Of a DNA stretch of 64,000 nucleotides, positions 17,557-27,662 are shown piece by piece. Made by a program: the position numbers and the translations under genes. Below the pieces are notes generated by a model. It did not search any database, was not told where the DNA came from, and saw only the letters and a list, made by a program, of their open reading frames with translations. The DNA comes from Candidatus Sulfuricurvum sp. RIFRC-1 (lineage in GTDB: Bacteria > Campylobacterota > Campylobacteria > Campylobacterales > Sulfurimonadaceae): positions 124,001 through 188,000 of the forward strand of contig NC_020505.1 in NCBI RefSeq assembly GCF_000310245.1. The letters are read 5' to 3'. Position 1 is the stretch's first letter; each line of letters opens with the position of its first letter.

Positions 17557-18686
17557 CGGCTCTCTCTAAATTTTCCTTGGCGCATCGCTTTGAGGACATT
17601 GGTGTATTCTTCTTCGGTGATGTTGGCCATATCTAAAAATTCGTCTAGGTAGGCAGGGCGCTGTTGATCGTATTTTTTGGCAATCTCAAAACCCTCTTCG
17701 CGGGTGAGCAATCCGGCACGGACATCGGCGCTGGCTTGATCGGTTCCCCGTCCGAATCCCCGTTTAACATACTTCATATGGTCATGGAGGGTTTCGAATT
17801 TGCATTCGTTCCCTTTGAACCCTTTGTAGTGTCCCGGACGGTGCTCTTCGCGCCAGTCATACTCTTTTTTGATAAATTCCATCTGCCGCTCATCATCCCA
17901 AAAAAGGTAATCTCCCAGATGCAGACCGACCACTCCGACCCGTTCGATATCCTCAAAACTCGGAAGTTCAAACGGTTTGAGATCTTTGCGGGTGATTTCT
18001 TCGTCAATCATCTGCTCCGGATAGAGTTTCGCGGAGACTTTGGTGAAATAGTCACGATCGAATTTTTGGACATTATCTCTAAAATCGGCACGACCGCTGC
18101 TTTCGCATACCGACTCTCCCCAGATGAGGAGCGGAATGTTGAATTTAACGGCGATTTGGAGAGGAAATGCCCCCACACCTGCGTGACAATGCCAGCATGA
18201 ATCTCCGATTTTATAAAACGATTTAACAAACAGTTTTTTGACCAATGCCTTGTTAGGGGTGAACATAATATGGTCGATTTCGAGTTTTTCAAGGGCATTT
18301 TCGAGATTGTATTTGCCGGTTTCGGAATACCAGTTGTGATTGAAGGTAACGGCGAGAGGTTTCATCCCGTATACTTTTTTGAGGACATGCAACTGGAAAA
18401 CGCTGTCTTTCCCTCCGCTGATAGGGATAATGCAGTCATAGTTATCCCCTGCTTTTTCTTTGTACTCCTCTAACGTTTCACGCAGAACCGCTTCGCTTTT
18501 TTTCCAGTTGATCCGCATTTTTTGCTCTTGAGCACGGCATGCTAAACAGATTCCAAGTTCGTCAAACTGCATCCCCTCATTAGAACTCGGCATACAGCAA
18601 CGGGTACAGTATTGCAGATAATCTTTGTAAAGAGGTTCTCCATACGTATCGGGGGGAGTATCGGTAAAAGTCATTTGCTTGGTCAT
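17553..18686 (-). CDS. pseA: PseA/WbpG-type N-acetyl sugar amidotransferase
   Basis: A 377-residue ATP-pyrophosphatase. The N terminus has zinc-type cysteines (CTRCCMPSS, CLACRAQE). The PP-loop is IPISGGKDSVFQL, and a further pair lies in CWHCHAGVG. PseA/WbpG proteins convert a sugar N-acetyl group to an acetamidino group, giving Pse5Ac7Am in Campylobacter, and use ammonia from a glutaminase partner. It begins immediately after the GNAT stop codon and overlaps the amidase start by ATGA. It is recognised by motif and context; whether it acts on pseudaminic acid or another sugar made by the adjoining genes is unknown. Confidence 0.9.
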   Translation of the reverse strand: MTKQMTFTDTPPDTYGEPLYKDYLQYCTRCCMPSSNEGMQFDELGICLACRAQEQKMRINWKKSEAVLRETLEEYKEKAGDNYDCIIPISGGKDSVFQLHVLKKVYGMKPLAVTFNHNWYSETGKYNLENALEKLEIDHIMFTPNKALVKKLFVKSFYKIGDSCWHCHAGVGAFPLQIAVKFNIPLLIWGESVCESSGRADFRDNVQKFDRDYFTKVSAKLYPEQMIDEEITRKDLKPFELPSFEDIERVGVVGLHLGDYLFWDDERQMEFIKKEYDWREEHRPGHYKGFKGNECKFETLHDHMKYVKRGFGRGTDQASADVRAGLLTREEGFEIAKKYDQQRPAYLDEFLDMANITEEEYTNVLKAMRQGKFRESR

Positions 18687-19226
18687 TTAGGCTCCTTGTT
18701 TAGAAATAGAGTTGATTAATCCATATTCCACTATATCGGCAAATTGTCCATTTTTGAAAAGAGCATCATGCCGACGCCCCTCTTCGCTCATTCCGAGTTT
18801 GAGTGCAAGATACTGCATACTGATATTTTCCGCATGGGTACCGCAATAGAGGCGATGAAGGTTCAACGTATCAAATGCGTAACCCACTAAAAGCTTCCCC
18901 GCTTCATATCCGATACCTTGGCCGAAAACAGAAGGCTCACCGATTAAAATGGCAAATTCTGCGCTACGGTTTTTTTCTGAAATCTGCTGAAGGGAGATAT
19001 TTCCGACATGACGGTCTCCTTCCCGTAAACAGATGGCAAAAACGGCATGGCTCGGATTATCGATGACATTCGCAATATAAGATTGCGCTATTTCTCGCGT
19101 GTAGAGGGTATCACCGTGCGAGTTATAGCGGCACACTTCAGGATCGTTGAGCCATGCGGGGTATGCCCCCTCCGCATCCCTCAGTTCAAGCGGTCGTAAA
19201 TAAATCCGTTCACCCTCTAATCTCAT
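18687..19226 (-). CDS. GNAT acetyltransferase, RimJ/RimL type
   Basis: A 179-residue N-acetyltransferase. Conserved parts are IYLRPLELRDAEG at the start, VGNISLQQISEKNRSAEF, the acetyl-CoA loop VFGQGIGYEAGKLL and HRLYCGTHAENISM. The ATG at 19226 forms an ATGA overlap with the aminotransferase gene and has GGAG upstream, so the longer frame was rejected. In this operon it probably acetylates an amino sugar, perhaps the product of the adjacent DegT aminotransferase. It is distinct from PseH, which is encoded further up. Confidence 0.85.
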   Translation of the reverse strand: MRLEGERIYLRPLELRDAEGAYPAWLNDPEVCRYNSHGDTLYTREIAQSYIANVIDNPSHAVFAICLREGDRHVGNISLQQISEKNRSAEFAILIGEPSVFGQGIGYEAGKLLVGYAFDTLNLHRLYCGTHAENISMQYLALKLGMSEEGRRHDALFKNGQFADIVEYGLINSISKQGA

Positions 19227-20524
19227 AAGAGCTCCGCTCGATTGTCCCATACTTTGGCAAAGGCACGAACCACATCGTCCATATCCGCTACGCTCATCCC
19301 GGGACGCATAAACTCATGGGTGACGAGGCGATTAAAATGCATCTCTTCGGTTATCGGACAGAGCCCTTTGGGGTACGTAACATCGCTGAGGGTAAACGGG
19401 TATCCATCCCGTCCGAATGCAATCTTCTCCTGATAAAGGGGTTGGAGGTAGAGCGGTTTGACATAGCCGTAGCCCAGTAGGACAACCGACTCTTCACGCA
19501 GCAGTGTCGGAGGGAGTTCAGCTTTTACTGCATCGATAAAACGGTTGCGGTGCATGCCGGCAATCTCGGCGTCAAACTGCAACGGATGGACGTAAAAGGC
19601 GTGTTTTGCCCCCTCACGGATTTTGGTTGGTTTCATGCAAGGGATTTGGGCCAATTTTTCATTCAGATAGGCAGTATTTTCGAGTCTTTGTGTCAGCAGA
19701 GAGGGGAGCTTTCTGAGCTGGCAACGGGCAATAGCTGCTTCGATCTCAGTCATCCGATAGTTATAACCGACCATGTTGATCAACTCTGATCGATCTTTGA
19801 TTCCTCGTGCGGATAAAACGGCTTCGGCATGGTTGCGGATCAGACGGATTTTATCGGCTAAGGCATTATCATCGGTAACGATAATTCCCCCCTCACCACT
19901 GTGGATATGTTTGTGGTAATTCAGCGAATATACTCCAATATCGCCCAATGTCCCCGCATATTTTCCATGCAACATTGCACCGGGAGCTTGAGCCGTGTCT
20001 TCGATTACAAAAAGGTTGTATTTTTTGGCAAGGGTATTGATCGCATCGCGATCATAGGGTTGACCAAAAATATCGACGACAATAATCGCTTTGGTTTTTT
20101 TGGTGATCTTAGACTCGATACTTTTGACATCCAGACAATAAAAATCCTCTTCGATATCGGCAAAGATCGGAATAGCACCGTATACCAAAGCCGCTGTCGC
20201 CGACGCGCTCATTGTGTAGGCGCTGACGATAATCTCATCTCCCGGGCTTATCCCGCAGGCTCCGACAGCAGCATAAAGACCCGATGTTGCGGAATTGACA
20301 CTGATAGCATGTTTCACTCCGAAATATTCTGCCCATTCCGCTTCGAGCGTCCGTACTTCGGGACCGCCGTAAAAATCGTCATGCCATGTCCCTAAAAAAG
20401 TAGAAAGTTTTCCGCTGCGAAGGACACGAAGAACCGCCTCTTCTTCTTCGATTCCGATCGTGTTATAGGCTGGGAACGGAATAGAACGGAGCTTTTCTCC
20501 GCCGTTGATAGAGAGTTTCATCAT
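19223..20524 (-). CDS. DegT/DnrJ/EryC1/StrS-family sugar aminotransferase
   Basis: A 433-residue PLP enzyme. It has SVNSATSGLYAAV (phosphate-binding region), FGQPYDRDAI, VIEDTAQAPGA (Asp contacting the pyridine nitrogen) and the Schiff-base lysine in SLNYHKHIHSGEGG. It is longer than PseC (375 residues) and only distantly similar, so it probably aminates a different keto sugar. Both ends show 4-base ATGA overlaps, with the Gfo/Idh gene upstream and the GNAT gene downstream. A dehydrogenase-aminotransferase-acetyltransferase trio is also seen in WbpB-WbpE-WbpD-type pathways; the exact substrate here is not established. Confidence 0.88.
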   Translation of the reverse strand: MMKLSINGGEKLRSIPFPAYNTIGIEEEEAVLRVLRSGKLSTFLGTWHDDFYGGPEVRTLEAEWAEYFGVKHAISVNSATSGLYAAVGACGISPGDEIIVSAYTMSASATAALVYGAIPIFADIEEDFYCLDVKSIESKITKKTKAIIVVDIFGQPYDRDAINTLAKKYNLFVIEDTAQAPGAMLHGKYAGTLGDIGVYSLNYHKHIHSGEGGIIVTDDNALADKIRLIRNHAEAVLSARGIKDRSELINMVGYNYRMTEIEAAIARCQLRKLPSLLTQRLENTAYLNEKLAQIPCMKPTKIREGAKHAFYVHPLQFDAEIAGMHRNRFIDAVKAELPPTLLREESVVLLGYGYVKPLYLQPLYQEKIAFGRDGYPFTLSDVTYPKGLCPITEEMHFNRLVTHEFMRPGMSVADMDDVVRAFAKVWDNRAELL

Positions 20525-21471
20525 CGGTATACCTTTGTGAAAGTTTGAAAAATCAATTTATGGATATGGAGGTGTTCTTTGAAAATATCGCTGCAGGTTT
20601 GGTTGCTCTCACGGAGTAAAAATTCCAAAGAATCGAGTGCATAGTGAGAAAGTTTGGTTGCGATATTCTCTTGCAAAGCAAGGGTAAAATACCCCTCATA
20701 CACACTCGATGGAACACGAGCGTGTATTTCGATTTTTTCTCCCCCTTCTAGGATTTTAATAACCCCTTTTTCAAACCAAAGGGTGAGTTCAAATAACGAA
20801 TATTCCGGAGAAGGTAAAACCGATATGGTTCCGCCGCCCTCTTTCAAGAATATTGCGAACTCACCGCACAAATCGCCGTTGCAATGCGATGCTCCAAGCG
20901 GTTTAATGGCATTCAAACTTCCTAAGAAGTGGCTTAGTACACCTAGTAAATGCGAGCCGTTATGGAGTAATCCTTTGGTGCATACCCCTTGAAATCCGAG
21001 AACTTTTCCAAACTCCCCATTTTTTATTCGTGACGCGAGGGCAATAAATGTGCTATTGTATCGGCGCATGAGATGAATAAGAACTTTTTTATGAGTATGT
21101 TGGAGCATGTTAACGAGAGAATGGAACTCCTCTTTGTTTGCGACAACCGGTTTCTCACACAATATCATCGAGCAATCGCTTCGTTGAATCAGCATTACTA
21201 GATCGTGAAAATGCGCTGAGGTGGATGAGGCAATGGAGGCAATATCATAGTGCTCATCCTCACCGATATCATCGACGGAAGAATACCGTTGAACTCCTCC
21301 CCATCGTTCCATAAAGGCGACAACATTGAGTTCTGAGGGCTCACATATAGCTTTTAGCTGCGTATCGGGGCATAATATATAGGCATGGGCGTGACTGGCA
21401 ATAACGTTTGATGATGGAAAATCGATGAGTCCGCCGATACTGCCTGCTCCTATAATCAGTGCTTTATACAT
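20521..21471 (-). CDS. Gfo/Idh/MocA-family sugar oxidoreductase
   Basis: A 316-residue NAD(P)-dependent dehydrogenase. The Rossmann motif GAGSIGGLID is at the N terminus and the family motif EKP is in MILCEKPVVANKEEF. A beta-sheet C-terminal domain follows (GVCTKGLLHNGSHLLGVLSHFL). It likely oxidises a nucleotide sugar or free sugar hydroxyl to a ketone for the aminotransferase encoded next. It overlaps the upstream unknown gene by 8 bases and the aminotransferase gene by 4. The substrate is not identifiable from the sequence alone. Confidence 0.85.
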   Translation of the reverse strand: MYKALIIGAGSIGGLIDFPSSNVIASHAHAYILCPDTQLKAICEPSELNVVAFMERWGGVQRYSSVDDIGEDEHYDIASIASSTSAHFHDLVMLIQRSDCSMILCEKPVVANKEEFHSLVNMLQHTHKKVLIHLMRRYNSTFIALASRIKNGEFGKVLGFQGVCTKGLLHNGSHLLGVLSHFLGSLNAIKPLGASHCNGDLCGEFAIFLKEGGGTISVLPSPEYSLFELTLWFEKGVIKILEGGEKIEIHARVPSSVYEGYFTLALQENIATKLSHYALDSLEFLLRESNQTCSDIFKEHLHIHKLIFQTFTKVYR

Positions 21472-22468
21472 ATAGCTCTTTTACATAAATAGTTTTTAAA
21501 AATAAAGCAAAATCCATACCGAAATCATCTATGTGCAACAGTGAAGGGGAGAGAATTTCCGAAGGGATATTTGATAGGATACGCACTTGCCGCTCCCTAG
21601 GGATGGGAAGTAAAAAATTTCTGTTTTTTGAAGGGAGGTACGAGAGGACAGGCCGCTCTAAAAGTGCGGCGATATAAAGCGCCATCGTATCGAATCCGAT
21701 GATCATTTTTGCATTCAAAAGCTGATCGTTAAGATCAAACACTGCCGCTTCATTGATTTGGACGCGGATATGGGGATAGGATTTCAGAATCTTTTTATAC
21801 CCCGATCCGTTGTCACTTGGGTGGAGGCGAATCGTGAGCCCTGCACACCTGAATCGATCAAAATTCTTGAGGATATCCTCTAGAGCACTGTATTGGGTAA
21901 ACCCCCAGTAGTTTTTATCTCCATATGTCTGAAGGGCTACCACATCAGTCGGTTCGCTCAAAAAGAGGAGGTTGTTGTTTGGATGAGGCTCTTTTTGACG
22001 AGCTTGATTGATCATATCGCGTAAATAAAAGTTCGGAAGCGCTATAGGGTTTGGGAAATTAAACGACTGGGCAAGCGAGAGTGCTTTTTCATCCGAAACA
22101 GCCGTAAAATCCCCTAAATTTTCCTCCCAACCGATATCCGGAAATCCGAACCGCTCACGATAATTGCTCCAATGATCCAAAATGGCAACCGTTGGAATAC
22201 CTTTTTCTTTGCAAGAGGTGACGTACGGTCGCTCAATCTTATCCTGCCATCCGGTTCCGAATAACAGCATATCGGGATTGATAGAGCGAAGCTGTTTTTG
22301 AGGATCATCGACAGGGGTGAATGGGAGATTATATCGCTTACAAATATGCCCCATAGGACTTTGCGGTATCGCAAAAATATGCCATGATGCGTGCTCGAAA
22401 TATTCGCGTATTAATGCGCAGAGTATCTCCGAACTTCCTGCATCATAGGATACGACCGCGATGTTCAT
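21464..22468 (-). CDS. GT-B-like protein of unknown function in the pse cluster
   Basis: A 334-residue soluble protein I cannot place in a named family. It starts MNIAVVSYDAGSSEILCALI and has DMLLFGTGWQDKIERPYV, VAILDHWSNYRERF and TIRLHPSDNGSGY. It ends with MIIGFDTMALYIAALLERPVL. The alternating Rossmann-like halves and the late GFDTMALYIAALL motif resemble GT-B proteins such as TagF-type or NeuC/2-epimerase-like enzymes. I chose ATG 22468 for its ATGA overlap with pseI; an in-frame ATG at 22483 lacks a ribosome site. A glycosyltransferase or epimerase role is a guess from fold-like features and context. Confidence 0.75.
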   Translation of the reverse strand: MNIAVVSYDAGSSEILCALIREYFEHASWHIFAIPQSPMGHICKRYNLPFTPVDDPQKQLRSINPDMLLFGTGWQDKIERPYVTSCKEKGIPTVAILDHWSNYRERFGFPDIGWEENLGDFTAVSDEKALSLAQSFNFPNPIALPNFYLRDMINQARQKEPHPNNNLLFLSEPTDVVALQTYGDKNYWGFTQYSALEDILKNFDRFRCAGLTIRLHPSDNGSGYKKILKSYPHIRVQINEAAVFDLNDQLLNAKMIIGFDTMALYIAALLERPVLSYLPSKNRNFLLPIPRERQVRILSNIPSEILSPSLLHIDDFGMDFALFLKTIYVKELYV

Positions 22469-23499
22469 CCGATATGATCCCATGACAAGGGGGTTCCTTT
22501 TTTTGCATCAGTTTTAAAACTTTTCCCCATAATTTCTTTGAGATATTTGGGCGACAATCCAAACCCTGGGCGGACAGAGCGGACGTTAGTAGCACTGATT
22601 ATTTCACCTGCTTTTATATCTTCGGCGATAAACAGACTGCGCGAAAATTCACGTGATTCCAAACTTTTCGGACTTAACTCGTAGGTTACTTTCCCGAGAA
22701 GTTTTTCGGTATCACGCACAGCATCTACCATTCCTTTGAACTCATGAGGCTCCAGACTAAATGCACAGTCGGCTCCCCCCATCCCGCGATCTAAAATAAA
22801 ATGTTTCTCGATGATACGAGCGCCTAGTGTGACAGCGGCAACGGGGGCAGCGAGACTCATCGTGTGATCGCTCAACCCAACACCCACTCCGAACCGATTT
22901 TTCATATCCTCTATCGTGAGAAGATTCATCTCTTCCAGCGCGGCAGGATAGGCCGAGGTACATTTGAGGAGGGTGATCTGATTGTTCCCGACACGTCGGC
23001 AGGCATCCAATGCCTCTTCAATATCGCTTAGCGTCGCGATACCGGTGGAGATGATGATGGGCTTACCTTTTGAGGCAGTGTATTCGATGAGAGGAATATC
23101 GGTGATCTCAAAGCTGGCAATTTTATACGCCGGAACATCAAGATCAAAGAGGAAATCGACGGCAGTTGGGTCAAACGGAGAAGAAAATGCTTCCATCCCC
23201 AAATTTTTGGCATGATCGAAAAGGATAGGATGCCACTCCCACGGCGTCATTGCTGAGCCGTAGAGATCGTAAAACTTTCGTTTGTCCCAGAGTGTCCCCT
23301 GTGAAATGGTGAACATGTCGCTGTCACAATCGAGGGTAATCGTATCGGGGGTATAGGTTTGGAGCTTGATTGCATCGGCACCGGATTTTTTCATGGCGTC
23401 AATGGTGCGCAAAGCGGTATCGAGTGAGCCGTTGTGGTTAGCGGAGAGCTCGGCGATGATGAATACTTTTTCCTCTGTATTATGGTGTCCGATTATCAT
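22465..23499 (-). CDS. pseI: Pseudaminic acid synthase
   Basis: A 344-residue NeuB-family enzyme that condenses 6-deoxy-AltdiNAc with phosphoenolpyruvate to make pseudaminic acid. Conserved parts are FIIAELSANHNGSLDTA, ADAIKLQTYTPDTIT, FSSPFDPTAVDFL, YKIASFEITDIPLI and ISTGIATLSDIEEAL. VGLSDHTM and EKHFILDR are also present. A C-terminal SAF antifreeze-like domain starts around residue 285 (SRSLFIAEDIKAGEII). PseI rather than NeuB or LegI is favoured by the surrounding pseBCFGH genes. It overlaps pseH and the downstream unknown gene by 4 bases each. Confidence 0.95.
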   Translation of the reverse strand: MIIGHHNTEEKVFIIAELSANHNGSLDTALRTIDAMKKSGADAIKLQTYTPDTITLDCDSDMFTISQGTLWDKRKFYDLYGSAMTPWEWHPILFDHAKNLGMEAFSSPFDPTAVDFLFDLDVPAYKIASFEITDIPLIEYTASKGKPIIISTGIATLSDIEEALDACRRVGNNQITLLKCTSAYPAALEEMNLLTIEDMKNRFGVGVGLSDHTMSLAAPVAAVTLGARIIEKHFILDRGMGGADCAFSLEPHEFKGMVDAVRDTEKLLGKVTYELSPKSLESREFSRSLFIAEDIKAGEIISATNVRSVRPGFGLSPKYLKEIMGKSFKTDAKKGTPLSWDHIG

Positions 23500-23963
23500 T
23501 GATGCAGCTCCATTGTGATCATTTCTCTCTCGTTATAGAGAGTTCGATTTGTTTCGGTAAAATCGAATTTTTCGTACAAATGTTTAGCCCGCTGATTGTC
23601 GGCAAAAACAGTGGCGCTCAGGGTTGTCAATTTGAGCGTTGAGAACGCATAATCGAGCAGTGTACGCATCAGCGACTCCCCGACACCGCGCACGTTGGGA
23701 TTGGCATAAATTCCGATTTCGGCAGAATCTTCCGATATATTCGTAAAATCAATCACTCCGACATTTTCACTGCTACGTTGAACTAAAAAGTAGCGTTTGT
23801 CGGAGCATTGTTTTAGCGATTCGATAAAACCCAAATGATCCTCAGACGAAATCTCATCCGTATTGAGCATCCATTGGCGAACATTCGGATGATTACGCCA
23901 CGATAACACTACTGTTAGCTGTTCTATATTAAGCGTTGTAAAATCGAGTAATCGCATCAGCAT
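23496..23963 (-). CDS. pseH: PseH N-acetyltransferase (UDP-4-amino-4,6-dideoxy-beta-L-AltNAc)
   Basis: A 155-residue GNAT enzyme acting third in pseudaminic acid synthesis. It has VLSWRNHPNVRQWMLN near the N terminus, the typical PseH start, and IGIYANPNVRGVGESLM (acetyl-CoA binding). ATVFADNQRAKHLYEKFDF is near the end. ATG 23963 has GGAGG 6 bases upstream, an unusually strong site, and it starts inside the end of pseG (35-base overlap). Confidence 0.93.
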   Translation of the reverse strand: MLMRLLDFTTLNIEQLTVVLSWRNHPNVRQWMLNTDEISSEDHLGFIESLKQCSDKRYFLVQRSSENVGVIDFTNISEDSAEIGIYANPNVRGVGESLMRTLLDYAFSTLKLTTLSATVFADNQRAKHLYEKFDFTETNRTLYNEREMITMELHQ

Positions 23964-24792
23964 TCCATTCCTCCAAAACTACATACTTCTCTTTTCGTAA
24001 ATACTCAAACATATCTATTTGATTAGGAGCTGTTTTAATCGCGATAAATGGGGTTCCCATAAAAAGGACTTCATGCACCATGACGCTGGGGGTTATAATC
24101 GCTAAGCGGCTCTGATTTAGCAGTTGAGCAATGCTGTTTGAATTTACCTTTAATGAGATATTTTTTTTATCTTGAATAAATGTTTCCAGTTCGCTCAGAT
24201 GGGGGTTCCCTGATGTCGTTGCGACGCAAACACTCAAATTATCACTCAATGTTGTGAGAATCCCAAGCGTCGCATTGGTCGGATCACTCCCACCCATAGC
24301 GATAAAAATATCGTAAAGTTTTTCTCTTCGTATTTGTTTTTCTGTTTTAAATTCATCACGGATCAGCGTATACTCAGCCCCGCATCGAAGTTCACAATGT
24401 TCCGGAACCAACCCTTTGTAGCGTATTGCATCTGCCGAAATATTGTGGTTTAGGAGAATATCACAGTGGTGTTTTTCGTAGGTATCATCCAAACACAAAA
24501 GGCTAACACCTGTTTGCTCTTTGATTTGCTTCTCGATGGTTGCATCAATATCATAATGGTCAATGATAAGTAAATCAATAGAACAGGTGCGGATAAGATC
24601 AATCAGCTCTTCAGGATCGTTTGAAGTGAGGAAATGAACGGGATAGGGGATAGTATCCATGATAGTGCCGATCAAATTTTGGCAAGCAAACGTGATTGTC
24701 GCGTCGGGATAGTGTTGCGCGAGGACAAGATCACGCATAATATGACCTAATCCGATACTGCTTGAAGCGTCGGTACGAATCAAAAGGTTCAT
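23929..24792 (-). CDS. pseG: PseG UDP-sugar hydrolase
   Basis: A 287-residue GT-B-fold hydrolase that removes UDP from UDP-2,4-diacetamido-2,4,6-trideoxy-beta-L-altropyranose. It starts MNLLIRTDASSSIGLGHIMR; the glycine-rich GLGHIMRD loop carries the catalytic His. IAMGGSDPTNATLG and a late APNQIDMFEYL segment follow. The ATG at 24792 gives an ATGA overlap with pseF; about 50 further codons upstream are only pseF read in another frame. Confidence 0.94.
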   Translation of the reverse strand: MNLLIRTDASSSIGLGHIMRDLVLAQHYPDATITFACQNLIGTIMDTIPYPVHFLTSNDPEELIDLIRTCSIDLLIIDHYDIDATIEKQIKEQTGVSLLCLDDTYEKHHCDILLNHNISADAIRYKGLVPEHCELRCGAEYTLIRDEFKTEKQIRREKLYDIFIAMGGSDPTNATLGILTTLSDNLSVCVATTSGNPHLSELETFIQDKKNISLKVNSNSIAQLLNQSRLAIITPSVMVHEVLFMGTPFIAIKTAPNQIDMFEYLRKEKYVVLEEWNADAITRFYNA

Positions 24793-25477
24793 AGCTCTTG
24801 GAGAACTTTGTACATCAGCTCGGCACGCATCCAGTCTTCCGGTGTATCGATATCCTGCACCAAATGTCGAGGAAGGACGATTGTTGTTGCTGTATTTGAG
24901 AAGATCGGCGTACTGCTCAACCACGCTTGTGGTGTACCCCAATAGAATTGTCCGACATCATGATACGCCTCGGGTAAATCCTGAGAACGGGTCAAAAAAT
25001 GCTCCGGCCAAAACATCTCAATACTTCCCTCTTCATTGCGCTTTACCCCTCGAAAAATTGGAAACCCAAATGTGGTAACGGGGAAAGCATAGCTTTTATG
25101 ATGGGAGATCATCGCATCATACGCACTTTTAATATCCTCGGCACGGACAAACGGAGCGGTAGCATAGATACAGCAAGCAGCATCGATTTTGATCCCCTCT
25201 TGTTCTATCGTTTTGATGGCATGGGCGATGACGGGGATGGTGGCGGTATGATCGTCGCTCAGTTCTTTTGGGCGCATAAAGGGAGTTTCCGCGCCAAATG
25301 CCCTTGCGATATCAGCGATCTCTTCATCATCGGTGGTAACAATAATCCGATCAAACAATCCTGATTCCTGAGCCGCTTTGATACTGTATGCGATGATCGG
25401 CAGACCTGCGAAAAGTTTGATGTTTTTGCGTGGGATCCGTTTGCTGCCGCCACGGGCTGGGATTATTGCTATTCGCA

Positions 25478-25478
<1 letters not shown>
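24789..25478 (-). CDS. pseF: CMP-pseudaminic acid synthetase
   Basis: A 229-residue cytidylyltransferase that activates pseudaminic acid with CTP. The nucleotide-binding motif IIPARGGSKRIPRKNIK is at the start. Further family blocks are GLPIIAYSIKAAQESGLFD, IYATAPFVRAEDI and the late VQDIDTPEDW. The start at 25478 shares one base with the pseC stop (TAATG). Its early position, before pseG, pseH and pseI, fits a single coupled pathway operon. Confidence 0.95.
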
Positions 25479-27647
<2,169 letters not shown>

Positions 27648-27662
27648 AAATTAATACCAAGT

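Noticed and set aside
17664-18200. 178-codon plus-strand ORF
   Set aside because: Antisense to pseA; phenylalanine-rich composition typical of a mirrored frame.
19901-20395. 164-codon plus-strand ORF
   Set aside because: Antisense to the DegT aminotransferase gene, with no recognisable domain.
24793-24942. 50-codon N-terminal extension of PseG
   Set aside because: It is pseF read in another frame; the family start at 24792 has an ATGA overlap.
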